From: Bacteroidota bacterium
Lineage (GTDB): Bacteria > Bacteroidota > Bacteroidia > Chitinophagales > Chitinophagaceae
Assembly (NCBI GenBank): GCA_023433345.1
Contig: JAEZDA010000009.1
Span: forward strand, 1 to 37,000
Direction: 5' to 3'
DNA: 37,000 nucleotides
Position 1 is the stretch's first letter. Each line of letters starts with the position of its first letter. The notes beneath the pieces were generated by a model. That model was not told the DNA's origin. It saw only the letters and a list, made by a program, of their open reading frames with translations, and ran no database searches. Below are positions 7,042 to 15,462 of this stretch, piece after piece. The translations under genes and the position numbers were made by a program.

Positions 7042-9474
7042 ATGAGAACCACAACCACCGCAATATGTATTGCCCTCATTTTATTCGCGCTTCCTTTTAA
7101 CCTCACTGCGCAAACGAACTTTTTTATAAAAGGGACCGTCTCCGGCGATGAAAAAGCGCTGCCCTTCGTTACCGTCCGACTCTATTCCGCCGATAAACCC
7201 CGAGCTTTGCAAACGGTGCTCGGCAAAGAAGACGGCACCTACGAACTCCCTAAACCACCAAATGGCAATTATATCCTCAGTTTTTCCCACACAGGATATG
7301 CAGAACAAAAAAAGGCCGTCAGCATTGCAGCCGATGGTGATATTGCAGTGGAGCCCGTACTGATGGTAAAAACATCCGGCAACCTGAGCGAAGTAGTGGT
7401 AAAAGGAACAAGACCCCTGGTAGAGCAAAGTGAAGACAAGGTGATACTGAATGTTGAAGATGATCCTTCTGCAAAAACCGAAACCGCGATCGACATCCTC
7501 CGCAAAACGCCATTTGTAACGGTAGATGGAGATGATAACATAAAGATCAACGGCAAACCAAATTTTAAGGTATTGCTCAATGGCAGGGAAACCTCCATGT
7601 TTGCTCAAAATGTAAAGGAAGCCTTGAGAGGTTTTCCGGGAACGACGATATCGAAGATAGAAGTGATCACCAATCCCTCTGCAAAATATGATGCAGAAGG
7701 AGTTGGCGGACTTATTAATATCATCACTAAGAAAAAAATTGCCGGTTATAATGGTTCACTTTCCACCTTCAACCGCACAACAGACAAGGTGAGTTTTTAT
7801 TCGCTCAATGCAAATGCAAAATTGGGAAAGTTCGGCCTGAGTGTTTTTATGAACAAGGGGATTTCTGATCCGATATCGATCCATAGCAATACCACCACTG
7901 TGGCTTCTACCCAAAGCATCTTTACCAGGCGGGTGTTGGATGGCAACCAGCGAACCAGTGGAAGCTGGCAGTTTGGAAATGCAGAATTGAGTTGGGATGT
8001 AGACAGTCTTCATACTATCAGCGTTTATACCAACCTCAATGGAGGTAATAACACCAATGCGAGCGATCAATACATAACAACATACTTCAACAATGGCGAT
8101 CCCTCTGAAAGTCGTTTCAATCTATACAACAAATCAAAAAATCCCGGCACCAGTGTGGGGTCAGATTTTATTAAACGTTACAAGGGCAACAAGGAAAGAG
8201 AATTCAGTCTCCGTTTTCTCGGCAGCTTTGGCCGCAACGATAATTACCTAAACAGTTTCCAGGATAACCCCGGCACCGACCGCTACCTCATTAATGAAAG
8301 TAAGGCCGTTAATAATGAATACACGATACAGGCCGACAACATCATGCCTTTAAAGTGGGGTAAACTCGAAGCAGGCGTGAAAGCTATTATGCGCCGTGCA
8401 AGCTCCGACTTTGAAAGCAGGGTAAAATATGAGCCGGATAAAGATTATGAAACAAATCCTTCCAACACCAACAACTTCAATTATCGCCAGGATGTAGCAA
8501 GCGTGTACAGTATGCTTAGTTTTACAAAGAAGAAAAATAATTTCCGGCTGGGTGCGCGTGTAGAATATACCGATATCAATGGAGATTTCACCAGCAGCAA
8601 TACATCAGTGAAAAGTGATTACTTCAGCATTCTGCCTAACGTGCAGATGACCCGCAAACTGAATAAAACTTTAACGCTGGTGCTCAACTACAACAAACGT
8701 ATTTCGAGGCCATTCATCAATGATCTGAATCCCTTTGTGATCAATAACGATTCTCTCAATATTTCTTATGGCAATCCGGATCTTGGTCCGCAGAATATCC
8801 ATTCCTTTTCCACGCAGTTCCGGTTTTTGAAGAACGGCAATTTCACTTCGCTGAATTTTGAAGGCAGCTACAGTGGAGACCGGATAATGCCATACGCTGT
8901 TTTTGATGCGCAAACAGGTGTCACCAAAACCACCAGCCTCAACATCGGAAAGGAATACCAGGCAAGTGTGAACCTCAACATGAACCGAAAGCTCCATCCA
9001 AAACTGACAATGTTCACTAATGCATCGTTACGCTACGTTCATTTAAAAAATAATACCGATGCCTCGCAAAGCGCTGATGGAATTGGTGTGAGCTTCAATT
9101 TGAGTTTGAATTACAAGGTATCCGAAAAGTTCAATATTGCGAGCTATGTAGGTTTATGGCAGGAGGCGAAAAGCATACAAACCCGGTACCCGCTTTATCC
9201 CTGGCATAATCTCTCCTTCAACTATAAAGTTTTTAAGAACAAGGTGAATATATCATTGCGTGCAGTGAACTATTATGAAAAGAACCGTGATTTTGAAACT
9301 GTCACCTTCAACCCCAATTTCACCACAACCAATACAGTTACGCGGCCACGTCGTGCAGGAGTGTTGGCCTTAACCTGGAACTTTGGAAAGCTAACCGAAA
9401 CGGTATCCAAGAAAAAAGGCGTCACCAATGACGACCTGCTGAGCAAACCGCAGGCGGCTCCGCAGGGAAATTGA
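7042..9474 (+). CDS. TonB-dependent receptor family outer-membrane beta-barrel protein
   Basis: 810 residues. The order is signal peptide (1-24, ending LTAQ), carboxypeptidase-like regulatory domain (about 27-110: FIKGTVSGDEKALPFVTVRL, GTYELPKPPNGNYILSFSHTGY), plug-like region (about 118-230: EQSEDKVILNVEDD, INGKPNFKVLLNGRE, ISKIEVITNPSAKYDAEGVG, GLINIITKKK), then a long barrel with alternating strands to about residue 790. This architecture matches the Bacteroidota 'outer membrane beta-barrel' subgroup of TonB receptors. The C-terminus has a short polar tail (KKKGVTNDDLLSKPQAAPQGN region) and not a terminal aromatic strand. It would import or sense an unknown ligand across the outer membrane. 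No SusD partner or anti-sigma factor gene is adjacent. Repeat arrays flank it on both sides. Confidence 0.85.
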   Translation: MRTTTTAICIALILFALPFNLTAQTNFFIKGTVSGDEKALPFVTVRLYSADKPRALQTVLGKEDGTYELPKPPNGNYILSFSHTGYAEQKKAVSIAADGDIAVEPVLMVKTSGNLSEVVVKGTRPLVEQSEDKVILNVEDDPSAKTETAIDILRKTPFVTVDGDDNIKINGKPNFKVLLNGRETSMFAQNVKEALRGFPGTTISKIEVITNPSAKYDAEGVGGLINIITKKKIAGYNGSLSTFNRTTDKVSFYSLNANAKLGKFGLSVFMNKGISDPISIHSNTTTVASTQSIFTRRVLDGNQRTSGSWQFGNAELSWDVDSLHTISVYTNLNGGNNTNASDQYITTYFNNGDPSESRFNLYNKSKNPGTSVGSDFIKRYKGNKEREFSLRFLGSFGRNDNYLNSFQDNPGTDRYLINESKAVNNEYTIQADNIMPLKWGKLEAGVKAIMRRASSDFESRVKYEPDKDYETNPSNTNNFNYRQDVASVYSMLSFTKKKNNFRLGARVEYTDINGDFTSSNTSVKSDYFSILPNVQMTRKLNKTLTLVLNYNKRISRPFINDLNPFVINNDSLNISYGNPDLGPQNIHSFSTQFRFLKNGNFTSLNFEGSYSGDRIMPYAVFDAQTGVTKTTSLNIGKEYQASVNLNMNRKLHPKLTMFTNASLRYVHLKNNTDASQSADGIGVSFNLSLNYKVSEKFNIASYVGLWQEAKSIQTRYPLYPWHNLSFNYKVFKNKVNISLRAVNYYEKNRDFETVTFNPNFTTTNTVTRPRRAGVLALTWNFGKLTETVSKKKGVTNDDLLSKPQAAPQGN

Positions 9475-9511
9475 TTAGCTGGGCAAACCAATTTACGATA
9501 TACCAATTCTT

Positions 9512-9552
9512 GTTCGCCCCGGCAGGTGTTATCACCTGACCGGTTACACGCA
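9512..9552. repeat. 41-nt hairpin element, copy 2
   Basis: Identical to copy 1 except for one base in the right flank (GGTTA instead of GGTTG). It lies 38 bp after the TonB receptor stop codon and could also affect the 3' end of that mRNA, although it lacks a T-run. Confidence 0.8.
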
Positions 9553-9960
9553 ATTTCATTTACGATCTCTCCGTGGACCTCCGTTTCTCTGTGAACTCCG
9601 TGACCAAAAAATTAAAAAGTAAAAATTAAAAATTCAAGAATCGATCTCCGGAATCAGCTGGTGCATTTTAATCTCCGGAATCTGCGGGAAACTTTTTCAC
9701 GCTGACGATTTCTCACGAAGGACACGAAGAATACATAAGCACACGAAATGAAGTTCTGCCCTTAGTGGAACTCCGCGTCCTATAAATTTAAAAGTAAAAA
9801 TTAAAAATTCAAAAGCGTTCTCCGGAATCAGCGGTTGCTTTTCAATCTCCGGAATCTGCGGGAAACTTTTTCACGCAAAGCCGCAAAGAAGACAAATACG
9901 CAATTGTTACTTACGATGTACGATTTACGAGGTACGATGTAGAATTCTATTCATGAAGAG
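9553..9960. repeat. Dispersed composite repeats and TACGAT heptamers
   Basis: Two further diverged units of the composite repeat found in tandem at 6456-6870: CTCTGTG block, AAAAATT block, ATCAGC..ATCTGCGGG block and CACGAAG block, then the partial series again. They are followed by a CGCAAAG block and a TTACGAT/GTACGAT heptamer array at about 9909-9945. This fills most of the 628-bp gene-free stretch 9475-10102. The last part, about 9960-10102, is single-copy and AT-rich near the next gene. Confidence 0.75.
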
Positions 9961-10102
9961 CTCTCTGTGTACCTCCGCTCTCCGTAATCTTTGTGAGCTA
10001 TCCCAAACCAGTCAGCGAAAGTGGTGTAAACAATTCCTGCAGGCTGTTTAGAAAGATTAAATATGTATCTTAACACATATTAATTAAATGAAGTTTATTG
10101 TT

Positions 10103-10579
10103 ATGAAGAAACTACTAATGGGCTCGGCGGTTTTAGGAATATTCTCCCTTTCAATTGCACTCTTTCAAATAAGTTGTAAGAAGGAAGCAGTAGCCCAAAC
10201 AACTTCACTCTCCAAAGAGCAAATTTTGGTTGCAAAGACCTGGAAAATAGATCAGTTGCACAATGTGATCAACGGCACTTATGGATTATACGAAAGCGGT
10301 GGCGTAAATACTACCGGAATCGACTATCACAATACACGGTATACCTTCGATAGCGATGGAACCGGGGTTTATGTTGATGAGTTTAATACTACTCATTCAG
10401 TAGCCTGGTCATTTCCAACTGCAGATCAACGGACAATTCATTTTTCAATTGATGGAGCGTCGCCCAATATTTGGCGCATGGTTGAAATTTCCGGGAACTA
10501 TGTTCATGTCACCGAAAATTTAACGATCGGCGGAGATCCGGGCAACATGCATTCCTACAGGCTGATCCAAATTCCATAG
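10103..10579 (+). CDS. Small lipoprotein, possibly lipocalin-like
   Basis: 158 residues from the ATG at 10103. An in-frame ATG at 10088 would add five residues, but MKKLL at 10103 makes a more typical signal. Lipobox cysteine is C25 (ISC-KK). The mature part has LSKEQILVAKTWKIDQL, then beta-strand-like segments (YTFDSDGTGVYVDE, SVAWSFPTADQRTIHFSI, IWRMVEISGNYVHVTE) and ends in YRLIQIP. 'W.i......f..dG.g......W.....' resembles lipocalin-like domains common in Bacteroidota lipoproteins, but this is a resemblance, not a firm family call. Function unknown, expected envelope-anchored. Confidence 0.6.
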   Translation: MKKLLMGSAVLGIFSLSIALFQISCKKEAVAQTTSLSKEQILVAKTWKIDQLHNVINGTYGLYESGGVNTTGIDYHNTRYTFDSDGTGVYVDEFNTTHSVAWSFPTADQRTIHFSIDGASPNIWRMVEISGNYVHVTENLTIGGDPGNMHSYRLIQIP

Positions 10580-10752
10580 TACTGCTGCCATCATCCACCT
10601 ATGCCCAAATTTTTGAATGAGGCCAGCCTTTCACCTTTGGCATTCTGATTAACGGGCGCGATTAGGGTGAAAGTGTTCATTGTATCAGATAACAAGCGCA
10701 CATAGTCCACCGAAAAAAAGATCCAACCACTGCGACACAACTAACAACATTA

Positions 10753-11211
10753 ATGCCTATTCATAAAGCAGACGAAAGCGAAATATCTATAATAATCGAC
10801 CTGTTAAAAAGGCTTTACACTGAACTCGGAGAAGAAGCTGAATCGGTTCGGTTTCTTACACACAATCTGGTTCAGGATATGATTCGATCTGGCAAAACAG
10901 AAATCTATCTTGCAAAACACAACAATGAGAAAATTGTTGGAATACTGACCCTAACGGAATGTCAATCAATATATGCAGGTGGGAAATATGGATTACTTGA
11001 TGAAATGTATGTGTTGCCTGAATTCAGGTCAGCAGAAATCGGGAAAGGTTTCGTGGATAAAGCTGTTGCTGTTGCCAACGAAAAGAAATGGAAAAGGATC
11101 GACGTTACTACTCCACTGAACAGCGGTGGGAAAGAACAATTAAATTTTATCAAAGCCGGGGATTCATCAATTCAGGGCAAAAGCTTAAGCTGTCTTTATA
11201 AAACCCAATGA
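10753..11211 (+). CDS. GNAT-family N-acetyltransferase
   Basis: 152 residues, typical single-domain GNAT length. The motif A strand-loop is LLDEMYVLPEFRSAEIGKGFVDKAVAVA (residues about 81-108), with the acetyl-CoA-binding loop represented by IGKG (96-99). It departs from the canonical R/Q-x-x-G-x-G/A because the first position is Ala. The preceding strands (IYLAKHNNEKIVGILTL) and the following helix plus KWKRIDVTTP strand fit the fold. The end lacks the common 'Y.k.GF' motif. Substrate unknown (small molecule or protein amine). Cytoplasmic, single gene. Confidence 0.75.
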   Translation: MPIHKADESEISIIIDLLKRLYTELGEEAESVRFLTHNLVQDMIRSGKTEIYLAKHNNEKIVGILTLTECQSIYAGGKYGLLDEMYVLPEFRSAEIGKGFVDKAVAVANEKKWKRIDVTTPLNSGGKEQLNFIKAGDSSIQGKSLSCLYKTQ

Positions 11212-11376
11212 GGCGATTAATTAGGATTATAATTTCACGCAAAGCATAAACAATGTGATGCATATTTTAATCCACTTCTTTCAAGCCTTGGTATCACTCT
11301 TCCTTGCCTGTATCCCTTTCAAAGTAGGTGTCCCTTACCAGCAACTCTGACACGGTCAAACATTATACAACAGACA

Positions 11377-12486
11377 ATGAAAAAGCACATACTTCTATTC
11401 TTAATTATACACATCACCTTATTCTCATGCAACGGGCAAAACCCTCCGCAACCCATTGGTCGGTCTGAAGATGCAGGTATCATTGATCTCACTAAAGCGG
11501 ACACAGTAAAAGAACTGGGAAATAATATTATGCTTGTTTACCAGGACAAGGAAGATAATTATTGGTTTGGAAGTTGGGAAGATGGCTTATATAGATATGA
11601 CGGAAAGACAATTCTTCATTTTACAATTCAAAATGGTTTACCTCAAAACAGAATTGATGAAATTAAAGAGGATAATTCAGGAAATATATATTTCGCTTTT
11701 GCTGCCAGTTCGACAATCATAAAATTCGATGGTGAAAAATTCACGAAACTAAAAGAAGCCGGCTTTGGCAGTACATGGAAATTGGAGAAAGGTGATTTAT
11801 GGTTTAAAGATGGCTGGGATTCTAAATCTGTGTTTAGGTATGATGGCAAATATTTGCATAAGTTACCACTTCCTGCCACCGAATTGGGGGAAGAGTACAT
11901 TTCAAAAAATCCCACGCACCCCAATCCTTACTCGGTGTATAGCATCTATTCCGACAGCAGAGGAAATGTATGGTTTGGCACTGGTGCATTAGGAGCATTC
12001 CGATATAACGGCAAGTCGTTTGATTGGATTTTAGAAAAAGACGTTGTAGAAATTTTCAATCTCCCTTCAGAGGGCTCAAACGGTGTGCGTTCAATTATTG
12101 AGGATAAAGATGGGTATTTTTGGTTCAATTCAATGTATCGTTACAAAGTGCATGAGGGTAAAGAACTTTCAAAAACTCATTCGGGCAGCTTATTCTATTC
12201 AAGAGAAGAAAGCGTTGGAAGCTTAGAGGGAAAGTCTGATGGCAGTTTGACGGAGTATTTATCAATAGCCAAAGACAGCAATAACCATTTATGGATTGCA
12301 ACCTACACTTCGGGTGTTTATCATTATAACGGTAAAGACCTTACTCACTTTGTTATAAAAAATGGATCTAAGGAAATAAAATTGTTCTCCATCTACAAAG
12401 ACAAGAAAGGAATCTTGTGGCTTGGCACTCCCGAAACAGGAGCATATACGTTTAACGGACAAACGTTTGAAAGATTTAAACCATAA
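11377..12486 (+). CDS. Seven-repeat 'two-component regulator propeller'-type lipoprotein
   Basis: 369 residues. Signal with lipobox cysteine C18 (LFSC-N). The protein is built from seven repeats in which a W/F-F-G-type strand is followed by Y-R-Y-D/N-G-K: NYWFGSWEDGLYRYDGK, IYFAF..IIKFDGE, DLWFKD..VFRYDGK, NVWFGTG..FRYNGK, YFWFNS..VHEGK, HLWIAT..YHYNGK, ILWLGTP..YTFNGQ. This is the Reg_prop-like pattern otherwise found as the periplasmic sensor of hybrid two-component systems. Here no histidine kinase, receiver or membrane helix follows, so it is a free-standing lipid-anchored propeller. It probably binds a ligand or partner protein (inference). Flanked by single-copy spacers. Confidence 0.75.
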   Translation: MKKHILLFLIIHITLFSCNGQNPPQPIGRSEDAGIIDLTKADTVKELGNNIMLVYQDKEDNYWFGSWEDGLYRYDGKTILHFTIQNGLPQNRIDEIKEDNSGNIYFAFAASSTIIKFDGEKFTKLKEAGFGSTWKLEKGDLWFKDGWDSKSVFRYDGKYLHKLPLPATELGEEYISKNPTHPNPYSVYSIYSDSRGNVWFGTGALGAFRYNGKSFDWILEKDVVEIFNLPSEGSNGVRSIIEDKDGYFWFNSMYRYKVHEGKELSKTHSGSLFYSREESVGSLEGKSDGSLTEYLSIAKDSNNHLWIATYTSGVYHYNGKDLTHFVIKNGSKEIKLFSIYKDKKGILWLGTPETGAYTFNGQTFERFKP

Positions 12487-12599
12487 GGTAGAAAAGATCA
12501 CCAGGTAACATCGCCCTATGCGCAACGATGGTTGCCTTTTCAACAAATGGATCGATTCGTCCACTTCCAAACTTTTGATTGACGTCAGCCTTTAACCTT

Positions 12600-12720
12600 T
12601 CGTTTCTTCAAAAATAATCAGCGAACATCAGCGGTGGATTTTAATTTGCGGCCATCTGCGGGAAAAAGAATTCCGACAAAATATAAAGGAAGACAAAACG
12701 CTATTGCGATTTGCGAGGTT
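12600..12720. repeat. Diverged single unit of the composite repeat
   Basis: Recognisable words are ATCAGCGAACATCAGCGG and CATCTGCGGG, followed by degraded AAGGAAGACAAAACGC. It is more decayed than the copies at 6456-6870 and lies in the otherwise featureless 381-bp gap 12487-12867. Confidence 0.5.
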
Positions 12721-12763
12721 CGGGTCTTTTTACAAACGGCCTCCCAGAAAGAATAAATTTCCA

Positions 12764-12793
12764 TTTGTTTCTGGCTTCCGATATCTATCTTTA
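12764..12793 (+). promoter_or_regulatory. Putative Bacteroidota promoter of the hydrolase gene
   Basis: TTTG at 12764-12767, an 18-nt spacer, then TATCTTTA at 12786-12793, against the consensus TTTG-N19-TAnnTTTG (last base A instead of G). This would place the transcript start near 12800 and leave a leader of roughly 65-70 nt before the ATG at 12868. Confidence 0.45.
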
Positions 12794-12867
12794 GAAGCCG
12801 CCCTAATTATCGCGAGCACACAGCATTAAAACCGAAAGGTATTTCGTCGGAAAAAACCATTAAAATC

Positions 12868-13830
12868 ATGAAGCTTTTTTCATTTTGTCTGTTAGCCACT
12901 TTCGCACTTTCCTTGGCAGGATGTGCATCAAAGAATCCGGGTTCCGTTCAGGATCGGAAAACCCATTTTATTCAGGGCTCATCACATAACAAGCTTGAAA
13001 TTTTAGACTGGGGAGGCGAAGGAAGTGCGATGCTTTTTCTTGCCGGCATGGGAAACACTGCCCATGTATTCCAGGAATTCGCTCCGAGGTTCACCGACAA
13101 GTTTCATGTGCTTGGGCTCACAAGAAGGGGATTCGGAAGGTCAGATCAGCCAAAGTTGTATGATATCGATGTTCTGACAGGCGATATCCTCGCTGTTTTA
13201 GACTCGCTAAAAATTGAGAAGGTCATCTTAGTAGGACATTCCGTTGCCGGAGAAGAGATCACCAAATTCGTCGGCCTGTATCCCGAACGGGTTGAGAAGA
13301 TCGTATATATTGATGCCGCTTACGACAGAACAGGTTCGGATTCACTGTTTGCAGAGGCGCCAGCACCACCGCAACAAACTATTGAAGACTCGGCATCTAT
13401 TGAAAATCTTCAAAGATATTACTCTGCAGTAAACGGAATAATTCTCCCGGAAGAGGAAATTCGCGAGATCTCGCTTTTTTCGAAGGAAGGTCGGTATCTG
13501 GGAGATAAAACAGGCGGGGAAGTATTTGGCGAGATCATCAAAGGAACGATAAAACCAGAGTATGATAAGATCAAATGCCCGGCCCTGGCAATTTATTCTG
13601 TAAATGATTCAGCGAAAGAACTGCTGCCATATTACGATAAGCTAGACAGCAACAATGCCAGCAAGGCCGATAAACTCTTTGATATTTTCAGCAGGCTCGG
13701 CGCCGCAGAGCGCGATAAATTTAAAACGGAAGTTGCCAATAGCAGAGTTGAGGTAATAAAAGGAGGCAACCATTATCTTTTTATTTCTCATCCCTCCGAA
13801 GTTGAAAAAATGATGCGAAAGTTCCTCTGA
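12868..13830 (+). CDS. Alpha/beta-hydrolase lipoprotein
   Basis: 320 residues. Lipobox LAGC puts the lipidated cysteine at C19. The hydrolase core begins with AMLFLAGMGNTAHVFQEFAPRF (oxyanion-hole strand), then LGLTRRGFGRSDQP, which is typical of the family. The nucleophile elbow is VGHSVAG with Ser125. The likely acid is Asp247 (YSVND) and the catalytic His is His302 (KGGNHYLF). All three are present in the usual order, so the enzyme should be active. The substrate, presumably an ester or similar small molecule at the envelope, cannot be inferred. A cap region lies at about 155-235. It is preceded by a plausible promoter and followed by repeat DNA. Confidence 0.8.
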   Translation: MKLFSFCLLATFALSLAGCASKNPGSVQDRKTHFIQGSSHNKLEILDWGGEGSAMLFLAGMGNTAHVFQEFAPRFTDKFHVLGLTRRGFGRSDQPKLYDIDVLTGDILAVLDSLKIEKVILVGHSVAGEEITKFVGLYPERVEKIVYIDAAYDRTGSDSLFAEAPAPPQQTIEDSASIENLQRYYSAVNGIILPEEEIREISLFSKEGRYLGDKTGGEVFGEIIKGTIKPEYDKIKCPALAIYSVNDSAKELLPYYDKLDSNNASKADKLFDIFSRLGAAERDKFKTEVANSRVEVIKGGNHYLFISHPSEVEKMMRKFL

Positions 13831-13859
13831 ATGTAAGACGCGATTATGAAATCTTTGTC

Positions 13860-14250
13860 TCTTTGAGAATCTTCCCGGCGAGAAAAAGTAAAAAGTCAAA
13901 ATTAAAAATTCAAAAAACGATCAGCGGGAATCAGCTAGACACTTTCGCACGAAGCACACGAAGAATACATAAGCACACGAAATGAAGTTCATCCTCTGTG
14001 GACTTCCTACCCTCTGTGGATCTCCGTGACCAAAAAATAAAAAGTGAAAATTCAAAATTCAAAATGCGATTTCCGGAATCTGCGGTTGCATTTCAATCTC
14101 CGGAATCTGCGGGAAACTTTCACGCAAAGCCGCAAAGGAAGCAAAGAGACAAAGAGAATTAAAGATTAGTAGTTAGGAATCAAGAATTTATTAGAATAAT
14201 CCTCTCTGTGGACCTCCGTTCCTCTGCGCAACGCCGTGACCAAAAAATTA
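13860..14250. repeat. Dispersed composite repeats
   Basis: Two more units in the same module order (AAAATT block, ATCAGCGGG block, CACGAAG block, CTCTGTGG block, then TTCAAAATTCAAAA heptamers, ATCTGCGG block, CGCAAAG block, CTCTGTGG block). An intact CTCTGTGG block followed by CCGTGACC and an A-run is seen here and serves as the reference for the interrupted one at about 14990-15060. They fill most of the gene-free stretch 13831-14415. Confidence 0.75.
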
Positions 14251-14415
14251 AAATTCAAGAAAGATCGGTGTAAAACAGCGCTGAATTTCAAGCCGAGTAA
14301 ATTGGAAGGAAAAGATCCTTCATAGAAATTTTCAAAAGTGAATTGTTAGCATAACGACCTTTTTTATCTATCGTTTTTTTATTTAGCTTTAATCAATCAC
14401 TAAAAATTCTGCAAT

Positions 14416-14790
14416 TTGAAAAAGTTTCCTTTCCTGGTCGTAATATTTGCCGCATTGGCTTCAATTACATTTACATCGGCATACTCTCAGGCCGATAAAA
14501 ATGTAGTAGTGCTGGTTCAATATAAAACGCAACCAGGGAAAGACAGCGTGGCACTCTCCACATTGAAAGACCTCATAAATAAAGTAAAATTGGAACCGTA
14601 CTATGTGAATATAGTTCTCCATGTAGATCCGGTAGACAGATCAAATATTCTGTTGTACGAAGAATGGTCTGATGAAGTTTACTATAATGGCGAACATATG
14701 AAAACTGCGCATCTAAAGGAATTCATCAACAATGCCGGCGGTTTTTTAGCAGGACCTCCAAGTATTTCGTTTTGGACGGTATCCAAGTAG
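14416..14790 (+). CDS. Exported ABM-domain (putative quinol monooxygenase-like) protein
   Basis: 124 residues. The only possible start is TTG at 14416 (TTG-AAA-AAG), because an in-frame TAA lies 15 bases upstream and no ATG precedes the signal peptide. The signal peptide spans about 1-25 (ending SAYSQ). The mature part is a single antibiotic-biosynthesis-monooxygenase (ABM) ferredoxin-like fold: VVVLVQYKTQPGKDSVALSTLKDLI, a middle strand YYVNIVLHVDPVDRSNILLYEEWSDEVYYNGE, and the 'H..tahlkeFinna..' helix ending in a W-containing strand. Family members oxidise quinols or related small molecules without cofactors, or have unknown roles. An exported member is less usual. Substrate unknown. Confidence 0.7.
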   Translation: MKKFPFLVVIFAALASITFTSAYSQADKNVVVLVQYKTQPGKDSVALSTLKDLINKVKLEPYYVNIVLHVDPVDRSNILLYEEWSDEVYYNGEHMKTAHLKEFINNAGGFLAGPPSISFWTVSK

Positions 14791-14879
14791 GTCTGTAGGC
14801 AGTAGACTGTAGTTCAAATGAGGATGTACGAGATTCAAGAAAAGAAAATTCAAAGTTTAAATTCAAAACGAGATCAACG

Positions 14880-15350
14880 AGAATCAGCGGGCATTTTAAT
14901 CAGCGGAAATCTGCGGGAAAATATTTCGCACGAAGCACACGAGGAATAAATAAGCACACGAAATGAAGTTCATCCTCTGTGGACCTCCTACCCTCTGTGG
15001 AACTCGTTCGCCCCGGCAGGTGTTATCACCTGACCGGTTGCACGCAATTAAATTAAAAAGTAAAAATTCAAAATTCAAAATGCGATTACCGGAATCTGCG
15101 TTGCATTTCAATCTCCGGAATCTGCGGGAAACTTTCACACGCTGACGATTTCTCACGAAGCACACGAAGAATACATAAGCACACGAAATTCACGCAAAGC
15201 CGCAAAGAAAACAAAGACGCAAATAGAATTAAGAATTAAGAATTCACAAAATCAAGGCCGTATTTCAATCCGGGGAAGCGGGAAACTTTCACGCAAGGCC
15301 GCAAAGAGAATTAAGAAATCAAAATTCAAAACGAGATCAGCGAGATCATA
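14880..15350. repeat. Dispersed composite repeats
   Basis: Three partial to full units of the composite repeat, with CACGAAG, CTCTGTGG, TTCAAAATTC, ATCTGCGGG and CGCAAAG blocks and short AATTAAG heptamers at about 15222-15245. One CTCTGTGG block is interrupted by the hairpin element at 15006-15046. This is the bulk of the gene-free stretch 14791-15462. Confidence 0.75.
15006..15046. repeat. 41-nt hairpin element, copy 3 (interrupts a composite repeat)
   Basis: Same sequence as copy 1 over 41 bases. On the left it abuts a CTCTGTGGAACTC block, and on the right the AT-rich block that normally follows CCGTGACCAAAA. The element therefore sits where the end of the CTCTGTGG module should be, consistent with insertion into or replacement within the composite repeat. 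Confidence 0.8.
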
Positions 15351-15357
15351 GGTGCAT

Positions 15358-15418
15358 TAACCCAAAACCCACAACCCACAACCCAAGACCCAAAACCCAC
15401 AACCCGTAACCTACAACA
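15358..15418 (+). repeat. C-rich heptamer array (ACCCAAA/ACCCACA)
   Basis: About eight successive 7-mers of the type ACCCAAA, ACCCACA and ACCCAAG, ending in ACCCGTA and ACCTACA. It lies 45 bp before the ATG of the RibD-like gene. The strand shown is strongly C/A-only, so it has marked strand asymmetry. Confidence 0.8.
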
Positions 15419-15462
15419 AGTGTTCACAAACATTTACCTTTATTGAAACTGAAAAAAGTCAA

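Noticed and set aside
6754..7045. Open frames of 79-80 codons across the composite repeat
   Set aside because: They follow the tandem DNA repeat in several frames, have no family features, and run into the TonB receptor start.
7081..7608. Long antisense frames inside the TonB receptor gene (and similar ones inside dnaE and the second receptor)
   Set aside because: They are shadows of strongly coding frames with clear domain evidence on the other strand.
14896..15165. Open frames on both strands between 14896 and 15165
   Set aside because: They lie wholly within composite repeats and the hairpin element.
15358..15418. CRISPR-like array
   Set aside because: The unit is only 7 nt with no spacers and no cas genes anywhere in the window.
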